Below are positions 42,367-51,157 of a stretch of 54,909 nt of DNA, in pieces. A model generated the notes under the pieces. That model was not told the DNA's origin. It worked only from the letters and a program-made list of their open reading frames with translations, and did not search any database. The stretch spans positions 1-54,909 of the forward strand of contig JAOAAU010000105.1 of assembly GCA_026418695.1 (NCBI GenBank), in the 5' to 3' direction. How positions within the stretch are numbered: position 1 is the stretch's first letter; every line of letters starts with the position of its first letter. The DNA is from Clostridia bacterium. GTDB taxonomy: Bacteria > Bacillota > Clostridia > Acetivibrionales > JAFADI01. A program made the translations under genes and the position numbers.

Positions 42367-42452
42367 CATGAACTTCCCGTGTAAAATTTTTACTTACGAT
42401 CTGAAAATGAATCGAAGGTTTTAGCCTTCAATAGAAATAGGTGTCTACCCTA

Positions 42453-42481
42453 ATTATAAAATAAACCGCTGCTTATTTCAA
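42453..42481 (-). promoter_or_regulatory. Strong sigma-A promoter of the khtT operon leader
   Basis: Minus strand TTGAAA (42481-42476), 17-base spacer, perfect TATAAT (42458-42453). Predicted start near 42446, leaving about 485 untranslated bases before khtT. The promoter lies 27 bases after the crcB stop. Confidence 0.75.
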
Positions 42482-42507
42482 TCCATATCTTTCCATAGCA
42501 CCTTTAA

Positions 42508-42867
42508 TCAAAACCAGTTTTCTACGAGTTCAAACCCCAAAACATAGCCTAAAACCCCCAAAAGTAGGGATCCTGCGATGTAAATACAGGAATTCAGTAC
42601 TTTTTTACCTTGAAACAATTGAAATCCCTCCGCCATAAATGTTGAAAAGGTGGTATATGCACCCAGAAACCCATCTCCAAACAGCAGATAGATTTTATCC
42701 CCCGCATTTAAAGCACTGGCTGCTCCAAGGAGAAACGCCCCTGAAATATTGATGATCAGCGTCCCCAATGGAAATACTGTTTTATTCTTTCCTGATATAT
42801 ATTTCCCAAGGCAGAACCTGGCAAGACTGCCGCAAGCTCCACCAAATCCAACCAAAATATATTCCAA
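42508..42867 (-). CDS. crcB: Fluoride channel CrcB/FluC, subunit 2
   Basis: 119 residues, four membrane segments. Motifs GFGGACGSLARF at 8-19, TLIINISGAFLLG, and GFLGAYTTFSTF containing the conserved pore phenylalanine/threonine region. Small dual-topology or paired proteins of this family export fluoride through a homo- or heterodimeric channel. Start is TTG at 42867, immediately after the stop of the first copy, with AGAGGAG nine bases upstream inside that gene. Confidence 0.92.
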   Translation of the reverse strand: MEYILVGFGGACGSLARFCLGKYISGKNKTVFPLGTLIINISGAFLLGAASALNAGDKIYLLFGDGFLGAYTTFSTFMAEGFQLFQGKKVLNSCIYIAGSLLLGVLGYVLGFELVENWF

Positions 42868-43296
42868 TTACTCCATCTCCTCTGCCGCTTCGATTTCAAT
42901 CTCTTTTCGTTTAAACTTTGCAGAAAGCTTTTTAGCCAGTATGATACCAAGATATGCGGCAGCGAGTCCAAGAACAACGGATAAAAATACATAGGTAAAT
43001 GCATAGAGATGATTTCCATGGCTTATCAGCGTATCGGTTTCTTTGCATAATGTAGAGAAAGTAGTATAAGCCCCCAGGAAACCTGTTCCAATTCCCAACC
43101 TGAGGTCTTCATTGATCTTCCAGCACTCAAAAGCCCCAAAAAGCAAAAAAGCCAATATCAAACTCCCGGTAATATTCGTTAAAAAAGTATTTATAGGAAA
43201 GAGTCCTGACTGGTCTGTTAAATGTATTCCCATGATGAAATATCTGGACATAGCCCCCAGCATTCCTCCCATACCGATTAGAAGGTATTTTCTCAA
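42868..43296 (-). CDS. crcB: Fluoride channel CrcB/FluC, subunit 1
   Basis: 142 residues, four membrane segments; GMGGMLGAMSRYF at 8-20, TFLTNITGSLILAF, GTGFLGAYTTFSTL. The pair is tandem, suggesting a heterodimer of fixed, opposite topologies. A charged C-terminal tail (KKLSAKFKRKEIEIEAAEEME) is additional to the core. Start TTG at 43296 after AGGGG. A sigma-A promoter lies about 80 bases upstream; I looked for and did not find a fluoride riboswitch in that leader. Confidence 0.92.
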   Translation of the reverse strand: MRKYLLIGMGGMLGAMSRYFIMGIHLTDQSGLFPINTFLTNITGSLILAFLLFGAFECWKINEDLRLGIGTGFLGAYTTFSTLCKETDTLISHGNHLYAFTYVFLSVVLGLAAAYLGIILAKKLSAKFKRKEIEIEAAEEME

Positions 43297-43379
43297 CGCT
43301 TAAATCCCCTCACCCGTTACTCTTTCAAATGGTGTTAACAGCTTTACTCTTACTTAGCCTGAAGCATATTTCTGAGTTT

Positions 43380-43408
43380 AGTATAAATGCAAAGCTATTT
43401 AGAGTCAA
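43380..43408 (-). promoter_or_regulatory. Sigma-A promoter of the crcB pair
   Basis: Minus strand TTGACT (43408-43403), 17-base spacer, TATACT (43385-43380). Leader of about 75 bases. Confidence 0.7.
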
Positions 43409-43485
43409 ATATATCAGCTTATAAAATTTGTTAATTGCAGTATAAAGTATAAGCTGCAAATAATAAAAAACGATAAAACTCTACT

Positions 43486-43640
43486 CAACCCTTCCCCATC
43501 TATCTACCCTCTCCCGAGTTCAGTAGAGGGCAGGAATAACATCTCTTTGAAGCTTTACTGTGGAACTTTACCATACAAAAGCAATTCCTGAATTTTTTCC
43601 CTTCTACCAATTGTGGGAGAAAGGCTAGGGATGAGGATTA
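43486..43640 (+). repeat. Interspersed hairpin repeat, copy B, with a second palindromic arm
   Basis: 43486-43535 matches copy A at 30931-30980 (reverse) with seven differences in 50. A second palindromic block follows at about 43598-43640, ending GGGATGAGGATT, whose complement AATCCTCATCCC resembles the left end AACCCTTCCCCATC. The whole looks like a non-coding element with imperfect inverted ends. It lies between crcB and the macAB-like operon; 43297-43836 otherwise holds no gene. Confidence 0.65.
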
Positions 43641-43789
43641 CACTGATATTTTTTCCTTCGTTTTTACTTAATAAATCACTGTATAAGTCTAATTATAGTA
43701 ATTACTCGTTGCATGATGTAAATACTATATAGACAAACTAATACAAAGAATACTTTCCACTATTTATAGTGAAAAGTAAATATATACAA

Positions 43790-43826
43790 ACAAAAATGCC
43801 TGGTCTGTCAAGTAAACCAGGCATTT
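43790..43826 (-). terminator. Terminator of the MacAB-like operon
   Basis: Eleven-bp perfect stem AAATGCCTGGT (43794-43804) / ACCAGGCATTT (43816-43826), five T on the minus strand. A second hairpin (TACTTT...AAAGTA, 43751-43778) follows it and may be a back-up terminator. Confidence 0.9.
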
Positions 43827-43836
43827 ACATTATTCT

Positions 43837-45042
43837 TTACTCGTATCTTAAAGACTCTATCGGATCAAGGTCAGCAGCACGCTTTGCCGGATATACTCCG
43901 AACAATAAGCCTAAAGCAACAGACCCGAGGAAGGACGCAATGATAACAACAATATCTACCACCGGAGGAATCTTTATCAATGCAGAGATTACACTACCGG
44001 CTGCAATACCAAGGCCAATCCCTATCAATCCGCTAAACCCTGTCATCATTACCGATTCTGTCAGAAACTGAACGATAATGTCTTTTTTCTGAGCCCCCAG
44101 TGCTTTTCGGATACCGATCTCCCTGATTCTTTCCGTTACTGAAACCAGCAGAATATTAACAATACCGATACCTCCAACGATCAAGGTAATGATGGCGATA
44201 ACCAATAAAACAGAGGAGACAACCCCCATCACATTGGAAAGGGATTTCTGCATATCTGCAGAGTTCATCGCCATATATTTATCGGTGGTGTTATGCTTGA
44301 ACTCCAGTGCCTTTATTATGCGTTCCCCGATCTCTTTGAGTTTATCCTTCTCTTGAACGGAAACATTGATTTCCGTCAGTTTTTTAGTTCCGTAGAATGC
44401 TTGCAGGGTAGTTACCGGTACTCTCAAAATAACCGGATAGTTCTCTCCAAACATGCTTTCAAACATGTTTCCTTCGCTTTTCAAGACCCCGACAACCTTC
44501 AATTTTAAGGTCTCACCGGACTGTTTCTTTAAAACCACAGTCTCACCAAGAATATCGGACCGGTTAAAATATTTTTTCCCGTAGCTTTCTTCCACCACAA
44601 CAACATTGGCTCTCGTGGAGTTGTCAATATCACTGATATACCGGCCAAATCCTATTTCAACAGTCTCAAAGTTCTTGGACTGGGAAGACGCTCCGTAGGC
44701 AACAGCATCACGAACCTTTGAACCAACCTTAACTTCGCCCATCTCCTGATACGCAGGAGCAATACTCTTGATCTCCGGTGCCACCTTTTTGATGGTCTCT
44801 ACATCCTCCAGCACCAGCCAGTCATTCGGATTGACAGTCTTGGATTTATGCTGAACCTGGATGACATTGGCCCCCAGCTTCTCAAACTCTGCATCCAAAT
44901 ACGCCTGTGCCGCATTGCCTATAGCTACGATGGTAATAACCGAGAACACACCCATGATGATCCCCAGCATGGTAAGGATAGAACGCAGTTTGTTCGCCCT
45001 TAAGCTATCCAGGGCTTGTTTGAAGCTCTCCGAGAAATTCAT
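43837..45042 (-). CDS. MacB-like ABC transporter permease
   Basis: 401 residues, type VII (MacB/FtsX) permease. First membrane segment at 20-42 (RSILTMLGIIMGVFSVITIV), large extracellular MacB_PCD domain (about 43-270), then three membrane segments in the C-terminal FtsX domain (VVSSVLLVIAIITLIVGGIGIVNILLVSVTERIREIGIRKALGA). Such permeases couple cytoplasmic ATP hydrolysis to mechanical export of peptides, antibiotics or lipoproteins. ATG at 45042 after GAGGT. Last gene of a four-gene operon, before a terminator. Confidence 0.9.
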   Translation of the reverse strand: MNFSESFKQALDSLRANKLRSILTMLGIIMGVFSVITIVAIGNAAQAYLDAEFEKLGANVIQVQHKSKTVNPNDWLVLEDVETIKKVAPEIKSIAPAYQEMGEVKVGSKVRDAVAYGASSQSKNFETVEIGFGRYISDIDNSTRANVVVVEESYGKKYFNRSDILGETVVLKKQSGETLKLKVVGVLKSEGNMFESMFGENYPVILRVPVTTLQAFYGTKKLTEINVSVQEKDKLKEIGERIIKALEFKHNTTDKYMAMNSADMQKSLSNVMGVVSSVLLVIAIITLIVGGIGIVNILLVSVTERIREIGIRKALGAQKKDIIVQFLTESVMMTGFSGLIGIGLGIAAGSVISALIKIPPVVDIVVIIASFLGSVALGLLFGVYPAKRAADLDPIESLRYE

Positions 45043-45052
45043 ACGTTCGACC

Positions 45053-46306
45053 TCATTTCTTTTCGTCCTGGATGATTTTCACCTTGGAATTGTCTTTATA
45101 GGTTGGCTGTACAGCAAGTACCACCATTTCCCCTTCACTGACTCCGCTTATGACTTCAGCATCCAGATCGGAGGTCACTCCCAATTCCACTTTCTTTTCA
45201 TGCATAATGTTGTTCTTATCTACAACAAAGACATACTTGTTTTTATCCTTATCTTCCTTGAGCATATCAAAGGTAACAACAGGAACACCGTTTTTGACTT
45301 TCGTAATGATATCACAGGTTACCGTTAAGCCAGGCTTAAGTACCGGGTGCCCTTTGACAATAGAGACCACGACTTCAACGAGCGTCTCTTCTCCGCTGGT
45401 GGTCTTGTTCTTCTTTGCCATCGGAGATATACTTTCCACTTTTCCTGTAACTCCGTCATTTTTATTGATTGCGTCGCCGGTGATATTCACATCCTGGCCA
45501 ACAGCAACATTCTTCAGGTCAAATTCCTTTATATCTGCTTTGATCCTCAGCTTTTCCGGATTCACCAGTTTGAATGCCGGCTGAGTTGAAGGCGTAAAAC
45601 CACCATCCTGAATATTGATTTCTGCAATGGCCCCATCAATCGGGCTCACTGCGCTATCATTAATTTTCTTAAGCTTTGTTTCAATATCGGTTATTTTTAA
45701 GATTGTAGCTTTCAGCGTATGAGATTGGGTCTCAACATCAATTCCCTGGCTCCCTAATCCTCTTTTTGCTGAGTCAAGAGCGATTTCTGCATCATCCAAT
45801 GCTTTTTTCGCCTTATCTAACTCACTCTGTGATGCTGCTCCTGCTGCAACCAAAGCTTTTGTATTCTCATAGTCCTTTTTAGCGTTATTGTAGGCAATCT
45901 GATTACTCTTAACATTGTTATCTGCCGAACCTGACGCAGCCTTTTTGATTGCCAGTTCCTGAACGGACTTGTTGATCTTTTCCTGTTCCAATTGGGAAAC
46001 CAAAGAATCAGTATCCAGTTCCACCAGCTTTTGACCCTTTGTAACCTTTTGATTCTTCTCAACCAGAATCTTTTTAACCTTTAATGGAGTCTCAAAATAG
46101 ACTTCCTGCTTATCTACTTCCTCAATTACACCACTGGCAGAGACCGTAGCAGAAATATTCCCTTTTTCAATTTTCTTTACCCGGACATCAAAAGTCTTTC
46201 CACTGTTAAAAGCAGCTGCAGTTCCTGAACTTCTAACAATATTTACGGCAATTACTGCAATAAGAATCAGAGCAATCGCACTTCCGATAATAATCTTCTT
46301 TTTCAT
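45053..46306 (-). CDS. MacA-like membrane fusion/adaptor protein
   Basis: 417 residues (start at ATG 46306, GGGGG seven bases upstream). N-terminal membrane anchor KKIIIGSAIALILIAVIAV, lipoyl-like and barrel-sandwich segments (VSASGVIEEVDKQEVYFETP; SPIDGAIAEINIQDGGF), a long helical hairpin (about 100-205, ending DAEIALDSAKRGLG), and beta-barrel plus membrane-proximal domains. Partners a MacB-type exporter. In a Gram-positive it would bridge to the cell wall rather than an outer membrane. Substrate unknown. Confidence 0.88.
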   Translation of the reverse strand: MKKKIIIGSAIALILIAVIAVNIVRSSGTAAAFNSGKTFDVRVKKIEKGNISATVSASGVIEEVDKQEVYFETPLKVKKILVEKNQKVTKGQKLVELDTDSLVSQLEQEKINKSVQELAIKKAASGSADNNVKSNQIAYNNAKKDYENTKALVAAGAASQSELDKAKKALDDAEIALDSAKRGLGSQGIDVETQSHTLKATILKITDIETKLKKINDSAVSPIDGAIAEINIQDGGFTPSTQPAFKLVNPEKLRIKADIKEFDLKNVAVGQDVNITGDAINKNDGVTGKVESISPMAKKNKTTSGEETLVEVVVSIVKGHPVLKPGLTVTCDIITKVKNGVPVVTFDMLKEDKDKNKYVFVVDKNNIMHEKKVELGVTSDLDAEVISGVSEGEMVVLAVQPTYKDNSKVKIIQDEKK

Positions 46307-46328
46307 ATTCATTCCCCCAAAATGTAAA

Positions 46329-47048
46329 CTACATATATTTGTAGCTGTTAATACCGATCAACATAGAAACAATAAACACAATTGCAACCACCGGATATAC
46401 TTTGGCTTTGCTTACCTTGCTTACTACCGCAACGCCAATCCCGATCACAGCATAATGCCAAACATAGAACAAATCCAAAATCCTCAAAAGTCCATATGTA
46501 AGTTCACCCTTCATATCCGGTACCAGAAGTGCCAGGGAAGAATTTAAAAGCAAGGTTCCGGTAACATAAGATAAAGCCAGGCTTAACAGGTAATAGACCG
46601 ACATAATTACAGAAGCAAATGCTGTAATGCTTAAATACTGTTTAAAGGTTCCCTGACCCTTAAATATTTTCATGATTCCAAATAGTACAGCCGCTCCGAC
46701 AAACCATCCAAAAAGTCCCCCAACTCCAGCAATCACAGGTCCTAACTTTGTATAAATGCCTATACTAGCCTGCATCTGCTCCGGAGTAACCTGAGCACTG
46801 CTGTTGCTGCTTGCCATCGTCATCTCCATAATATATTTCATAAAGTCTCCATAAAGGGATGCCCTTAGAAAATAAAGCAATGCCGGAGCAGCAGCCATAA
46901 GAATAACTGCAAACAGCATCGTTGGCTTTTCAGCAATGGACTTCATTGTTTCAACCGGGTTGACGATGATACCGATCATTCTCTGCAAAACATTCATTTC
47001 CCTTATTTCCGGATTTTGATTATTTGTGTTCAAGTTGATAATTTCCAT
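46329..47048 (-). CDS. YIP1 family membrane protein
   Basis: 239 residues with five membrane segments (MLFAVILMAAAPALLYFLRA; GVGGLFGWFVGAAVLFGIM; FASVIMSVYYLLSLALSYV; ILDLFYVWHYAVIGIGVAVV; PVVAIVFIVSMLIGI). The layout and the 'P..TM..I' start (IVNPVETMKSIAEKP) fit the Yip1 domain. Function in bacteria is unknown. It lies between the ATPase and the adaptor genes, so it probably serves this transporter. ATG at 47048 follows GGAGG. Confidence 0.78.
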   Translation of the reverse strand: MEIINLNTNNQNPEIREMNVLQRMIGIIVNPVETMKSIAEKPTMLFAVILMAAAPALLYFLRASLYGDFMKYIMEMTMASSNSSAQVTPEQMQASIGIYTKLGPVIAGVGGLFGWFVGAAVLFGIMKIFKGQGTFKQYLSITAFASVIMSVYYLLSLALSYVTGTLLLNSSLALLVPDMKGELTYGLLRILDLFYVWHYAVIGIGVAVVSKVSKAKVYPVVAIVFIVSMLIGINSYKYM

Positions 47049-47082
47049 GTTTTTTCCTCCACCCTTATGATCAATTTAATAA

Positions 47083-47829
47083 TTAACCAATCATTCCTTC
47101 TATTGCTCTCGCCTTAATGGCATCCCTGGCATCTACAGGATTATGAACAGGAACATCTTTTATTAGCCTGCCGTCCCTGAATGAGACAATCCTTTTGGTA
47201 TGCTCCCCGATGTCCGGTTCATGGGTTACCATAACGAGCGTAACTCCCTCCCGGTTCAACTCCTGGAACAAAGCCATGATATCCTCTCCGGAGGCACTAT
47301 CAAGATTTCCCGTAGGTTCATCGGCAAGTAAAATTGCCGGATTATTGACCAGAGCCCGGGCAATGGCAACTCTTTGTTTTTGTCCGCCGGACATTTCATT
47401 AGGCTTATGGTGCATTCTCTCTGCCAATCCCACCTTTGCAAGAGACTCCTCTGCCTTTTTCCTTCTTTGCTTTGCCGGTACACCCGCATAAATCATAGGA
47501 AGTTCTACGTTATGCAGTGCACTCATTCGTGGAAGCAGGTTAAAGGACTGAAAAACGAATCCGATTTTGAGATTCCTGATCCGAGCCAGTTCTCTGTCAT
47601 CCAATGCAGAAATATTGACGCCATCCAATTCATAAATGCCTGAAGTTGATCTATCCAGGCACCCGATGATATTCATCAGCGTAGACTTACCGGATCCTGA
47701 GGGACCCATGATGGATACAAACTCACCTTTATGGATGGAAAGATCCACATTTTTCAACGCTTCCACTTCGATGCTTCCGTTTTTGTAGATCTTACCCAGA
47801 TTGCTTATTCTAATAATCACAAATATCAC
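47083..47829 (-). CDS. MacB-type ABC transporter ATP-binding protein
   Basis: 248 residues, LolD/MacB subfamily. Walker [10 protein letters not shown] at 42-50, Q-loop [17 protein letters not shown], signature [15 protein letters not shown], Walker [15 protein letters not shown]-loop VMVTHEPD. All catalytic residues are present. Cytoplasmic partner of the permease at the other end of the operon. Start probably GTG at 47829 with AGGA upstream; the exact start is uncertain by a few codons. First gene of the ABC-YIP1-MacA-MacB unit. Confidence 0.93.
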   Translation of the reverse strand: MIFVIIRISNLGKIYKNGSIEVEALKNVDLSIHKGEFVSIMGPSGSGKSTLMNIIGCLDRSTSGIYELDGVNISALDDRELARIRNLKIGFVFQSFNLLPRMSALHNVELPMIYAGVPAKQRRKKAEESLAKVGLAERMHHKPNEMSGGQKQRVAIARALVNNPAILLADEPTGNLDSASGEDIMALFQELNREGVTLVMVTHEPDIGEHTKRIVSFRDGRLIKDVPVHNPVDARDAIKARAIEGMIG

Positions 47830-48337
47830 TTGCCTTCCTGATATTCCTTATTCACTAGCATATAGAGAAAATATAAACAACATACTGCATACAATATAAA
47901 TCTGAAAAATAATTTAAATCCTTAAGATATATACGTGATCGGAAATAAAAAGTTTCAAGCTGTTGAGTAAAAAGCAAAGATATTTCTATTTTAGTTTAGT
48001 TCATTCAATTATTCAACATTTTCCGATGATAATACACCCAAATAGCTTTAAAACGCTTCTCAATTATTGCTTTTTATCCTCTCAAAATCATGCCCGTTCC
48101 TCGCTTTTCTTTAACTGGACTCACTTTCTAAAAGTTTACTCAATAAATTCAATACACTTCTTATATCCCCTCCTTACTCATTGAGTATAGACCATGACGC
48201 AGCGTAAGAGTCAATCATCTTTTCAGAAAAATTGAAATAGCCAGCAAAAAATGCTGTATAGAATGTGAAAAGTCAGGAAAATTTACTGAATTCGTGTTAT
48301 AATCAAGGAAAATGTTTTTATGAAAGGGGAATATCAA
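47830..48337. other. Divergent intergenic region, about 500 bases
   Basis: AT-rich spacer between the leftward ABC operon and rightward thiT. It holds an isolated minus-strand AAGGAGGGG (48167-48175) with no convincing frame behind it and a 13-base palindrome TACTCA-T-TGAGTA (48175-48187). No riboswitch, including TPP, was seen. Confidence 0.5.
48295..48303 (+). promoter_or_regulatory. Extended -10 promoter of thiT
   Basis: TGTTATAAT: perfect -10 (48298-48303) with TGn extension, no clear -35. Predicted start near 48310, which would leave the ATG at 48320 without a ribosome-binding site and favours the TTG at 48338. Confidence 0.5.
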
Positions 48338-48970
48338 TTGTCAGTACCTATTCAAGAATATCTATTAAAACTTCTACAGGTAAAACCCTTGATTTCGCTT
48401 TTTACGTTGGTGGCTCTTGCTGTTGTCTTATTTGTTGTGAGCAGGAAAACAGCATTGAATACAAGGTTACTTGCCTATGGAGCGCTTTCCATGTCTGCCG
48501 CCTTTGTTCTATCCTACTTTAAAATCCTTCAGTTCCCTAATGGCGGTACAGTTACTATAGCAAGCATGCTCCCAATATTTATCTTTGCCTATATTGCCGG
48601 ACCGGCCGCAGGGATACTTTTAGGACTTTGTTATGGACTCCTTCAGTTTATTCAGGATCCTTTCTTCGTCCATCCGATCCAGTTTATCTTAGATTATCCG
48701 CTGGCATTTTCACTGCTGGGACTTGCAGGATTTTTCAGGAAGAACGTTTACCTTGGAGCCGTTATTGGAAGCATCGCAAGACTTTTATGCCACTTTCTCT
48801 CCGGGGCCATTTTCTTTGGAGAATATGCACCAGCAGGTCAGAGTGTATTCCTTTACTCGCTGATTTACAATTCCTCATACATACTTCCCGATATGGCGAT
48901 ATGTCTTGGAATCCTGGCGATATCCAACGTAAGATCCGCAATTACCCGGCTCAAAAATGCAATCGCATAA
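48338..48970 (+). CDS. thiT: Energy-coupled thiamine transporter S component ThiT
   Basis: 210 residues from TTG 48338 (AAAGGGG eight bases upstream); an ATG at 48320 adds six residues. Six membrane segments. ThiT family markers: LSYFKILQFPNGGTVTIASMLPIF, then the thiamine-site segment YGLLQFIQDPFFVHPIQFILDYPLAF. The S component captures thiamine and relies on a shared ECF module (EcfT/A/A') that is not in the window. Monocistronic, with a strong terminator. No TPP riboswitch precedes it, so regulation is unlike many thiT genes. Confidence 0.92.
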   Translation: MSVPIQEYLLKLLQVKPLISLFTLVALAVVLFVVSRKTALNTRLLAYGALSMSAAFVLSYFKILQFPNGGTVTIASMLPIFIFAYIAGPAAGILLGLCYGLLQFIQDPFFVHPIQFILDYPLAFSLLGLAGFFRKNVYLGAVIGSIARLLCHFLSGAIFFGEYAPAGQSVFLYSLIYNSSYILPDMAICLGILAISNVRSAITRLKNAIA

Positions 48971-48986
48971 TATCCATCATATAAAA

Positions 48987-49020
48987 CAAAAGATGGCAGA
49001 TTCACTCTGCCATCTTTTTA
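48987..49020. terminator. Bidirectional terminator between thiT and ribF
   Basis: Perfect 13-bp stem (48988-49000 with 49006-49018), five-base loop, T-run on the plus strand; the ribF stop overlaps the right end. Confidence 0.9.
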
Positions 49021-49956
49021 ATTTTCAAAAATATCAAAAAACTCTCTTGCCTTCTGCATATCGCTCTTAATCTGATCTTTCAACTCATTAATGGAGCTGA
49101 ACTTCCTTTCATCACGGATTTTTTTTAGGAAGAACACTTCGATTTTTTCTCCGTAAATGTCCCTTTCAAAATCGATGATGTGTGTCTCTACCGTCAATCT
49201 CTTTTCGGCTTCAAAGGTGGGATTATATCCGATGTTGGTGATGCTCTTGTAAAGCACGCCATTCAAAAGTGTCTTGGTTATATATACTCCGTTTTGGGGG
49301 AGTACAAGATATCCCTCCGGGTTGATGTTCGCTGTAGGAAATCCGATGGTATTTCCTACACGCCTGCCGCTAACAACTTCAGCAGTAATGGAATAATGCC
49401 GTCCCAAAAGGTTGAATACGCGGTTCATACTGCCTTTGGCCACATATTGCCGGATTTTTGTACTGCTTACGACCTCGTCATCTATTTTGATGGAGGGAAT
49501 GACAATCACCTTGAATTTATACTTTTTCCCCAGCTCTTTCAATAACTGGACGTCGCCTTCCCCTTTATAACCAAAATGGTAATCAAACCCTGCTACTGCA
49601 ATTTTGGCCTTCAGCTTATTGACAAGAATTTTTTTAACGAACTCTTCTGGACTCATTCTGGAGTATTCTTCGTCAAACTCATCAAAGTAGAGACAGTCTA
49701 ATGCAGTTTCATTCAGCAGTTCAATTTTTTTACTCTCTTTTGTCAATAAAGGGGTAAAAAGCTTTTTCCTAAGAATATTTTCCGGATGCTTCGTAAAAGT
49801 GTACACAACACTTTTGAAGCCATTTAACTTGGATTCTCTAATTAAAATATTGATTAAGGAAGTGTGCCCGATATGCAGTCCGTCAAAGTTTCCAAGCCCC
49901 ACACCGGTATAGCCATCCATTGGTTTGTTCCCTTGGACCCCATAAATTGTCTCCAT
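49018..49956 (-). CDS. ribF: Bifunctional riboflavin kinase/FMN adenylyltransferase
   Basis: 312 residues. N-terminal FAD synthetase nucleotidyltransferase domain with GLGNFDGLHIGHTSLI at 21-36 and SSTKIRQYVAKG. C-terminal riboflavin kinase domain (GRRVGNTIGFPTANI, GVYITKTLLNG, EVFFLKKIRDERKF). Converts riboflavin to FMN and FAD in the cytoplasm. ATG at 49956 with GAGGTGA; nine bases after truB, hence co-transcribed. Confidence 0.95.
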   Translation of the reverse strand: METIYGVQGNKPMDGYTGVGLGNFDGLHIGHTSLINILIRESKLNGFKSVVYTFTKHPENILRKKLFTPLLTKESKKIELLNETALDCLYFDEFDEEYSRMSPEEFVKKILVNKLKAKIAVAGFDYHFGYKGEGDVQLLKELGKKYKFKVIVIPSIKIDDEVVSSTKIRQYVAKGSMNRVFNLLGRHYSITAEVVSGRRVGNTIGFPTANINPEGYLVLPQNGVYITKTLLNGVLYKSITNIGYNPTFEAEKRLTVETHIIDFERDIYGEKIEVFFLKKIRDERKFSSINELKDQIKSDMQKAREFFDIFEN

Positions 49957-49965
49957 GATTTCACC

Positions 49966-50898
49966 TCAGCCGACAAACATTTTTTTGGATTTCAGCATCA
50001 AGACTCCCTTGTTCTCAAAGATTTCCCCCAAGGCGATCATCTTTCCGTGATCATCTATTACCCGGATCAGGCTTCCTTGCGTTAAATCTCCCTTCGCTTC
50101 GATCCAGACGCCGTTTGTAAACTTCTTTTTCTCGGCGTTGGAAAGCACCACCTTATCCAAGTGGGAAAACACATTTTCAACTGAAATTAGTCTTCTTACG
50201 ATTTGCCCTGTCCCTACAGCCTGTTCTATGTCTTCTATGGTCAATGCTTCGGAAATACCGAAATTCCCTGTCCGGGACCTGATCAAAAAGGACATATGCC
50301 CTCCGCAACCCAGCTTTTCTCCGATATCCGCACATAAAGTCCTTATATAAGTACCTTTTGAACAATGCACATCAAAAAGCACATGGATGGGCATCCATTT
50401 TTCGTCTCTTTTTATATGAACGATATTCAGAGAATATATCTCTACTTCCCTTGCGTTCCGCTCTACGGTAATCCCTTCACGGGCCAACTCATACAATTTT
50501 TTGCCGCCTATCTTAACTGCAGAATACATGGGCGGAACCTGTTGATATTTTCCTATAAAGGATTCGAAAGCTGCATATAGCTGCCCATCAGAAATATTGA
50601 TATCCCGTTGCTCCAATATTTCACCTGTAGAATCCTGCGTATCAGTAATTTTTCCTAATGCAAGCTCAGCGCGATAGACTTTATCCTTGTCCATCATATA
50701 CTCGATGGCCTTCGTCGCTTGTCCGATACAAACAGGAAGAACCCCTATTGCTGCAGGGTCCAATGTTCCGGTATGTCCAATTTTTTTAATCTTCAGCATT
50801 CTCCGAAGATACCCTACTACATCAAAGGAGGTCATCCCCGGAGGCTTCAATATGTTAAGTATCCCGCTGATTTCACTATTCTTTTTTTGTTCCTGCAA
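49966..50898 (-). CDS. truB: tRNA pseudouridine(55) synthase TruB
   Basis: 310 residues. ILNILKPPGMTSFDVV, catalytic GHTGTLDPAAIGVLPVCIG with the nucleophilic aspartate, and YRAELALG; C-terminal PUA-like domain. Forms the universal U55 pseudouridine in the T loop. The start is uncertain: TTG at 50898 is preceded by GGTGATC, an extended match to the anti-SD; GTG at 50907 has none. Between nrnA and ribF in the translation operon. Confidence 0.93.
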   Translation of the reverse strand: MQEQKKNSEISGILNILKPPGMTSFDVVGYLRRMLKIKKIGHTGTLDPAAIGVLPVCIGQATKAIEYMMDKDKVYRAELALGKITDTQDSTGEILEQRDINISDGQLYAAFESFIGKYQQVPPMYSAVKIGGKKLYELAREGITVERNAREVEIYSLNIVHIKRDEKWMPIHVLFDVHCSKGTYIRTLCADIGEKLGCGGHMSFLIRSRTGNFGISEALTIEDIEQAVGTGQIVRRLISVENVFSHLDKVVLSNAEKKKFTNGVWIEAKGDLTQGSLIRVIDDHGKMIALGEIFENKGVLMLKSKKMFVG

Positions 50899-50915
50899 TC
50901 CGATCACCCATAATC

Positions 50916-51154
50916 AGAATTAAGAATGAAGAATGAAGAGTGTAAAAAAGGAAAAATACTGAATATTGAACTTATAACGAAAACGCCGGATTATCCGTTA
51001 CCGGATTATTCTTTAAGGGAAAGTTCTATATAATTCAGACGGTTTCTTCCATAACACATCCTTCACTTTTGCCCTGCTTATCCGCTAGCGTTCTTCACCG
51101 TTGCTTTTTAAATTTTACTTTCAATTCTACATTCTTATTTCTTATCTCTTCATT
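50916..51154. repeat. AT-rich spacer flanked by opposing AAGAATGA-type repeats
   Basis: About 240 bases between truB and nrnA. Left end at 50916-50940 has repeated GAATGAAGA units; the right end at about 51120-51154, read on the opposite strand, has ATGAAGAGATAAGAAATAAGA and GAATGTAGAATTG. A direct repeat CCGGATTAT occurs at about 50985-51010. No gene seen. Possibly a degenerate small mobile or REP-like element. Confidence 0.4.
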
Positions 51155-51157
51155 GTT

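Noticed and set aside
42289..42369. 26-codon minus frame in the khtT leader (MGERSSFRFNPQ...)
   Set aside because: Poor ribosome-binding site with too short spacing, and it coincides with the predicted stems.
43297..43385. Fluoride riboswitch expected before crcB
   Set aside because: The conserved GATGG-GTTC...pseudoknot pattern is not present in the short leader.
47830..48337. TPP riboswitch expected before thiT
   Set aside because: Neither the CTGAGA nor the ACCTGATC/GCGTAGGGA consensus segments occur.
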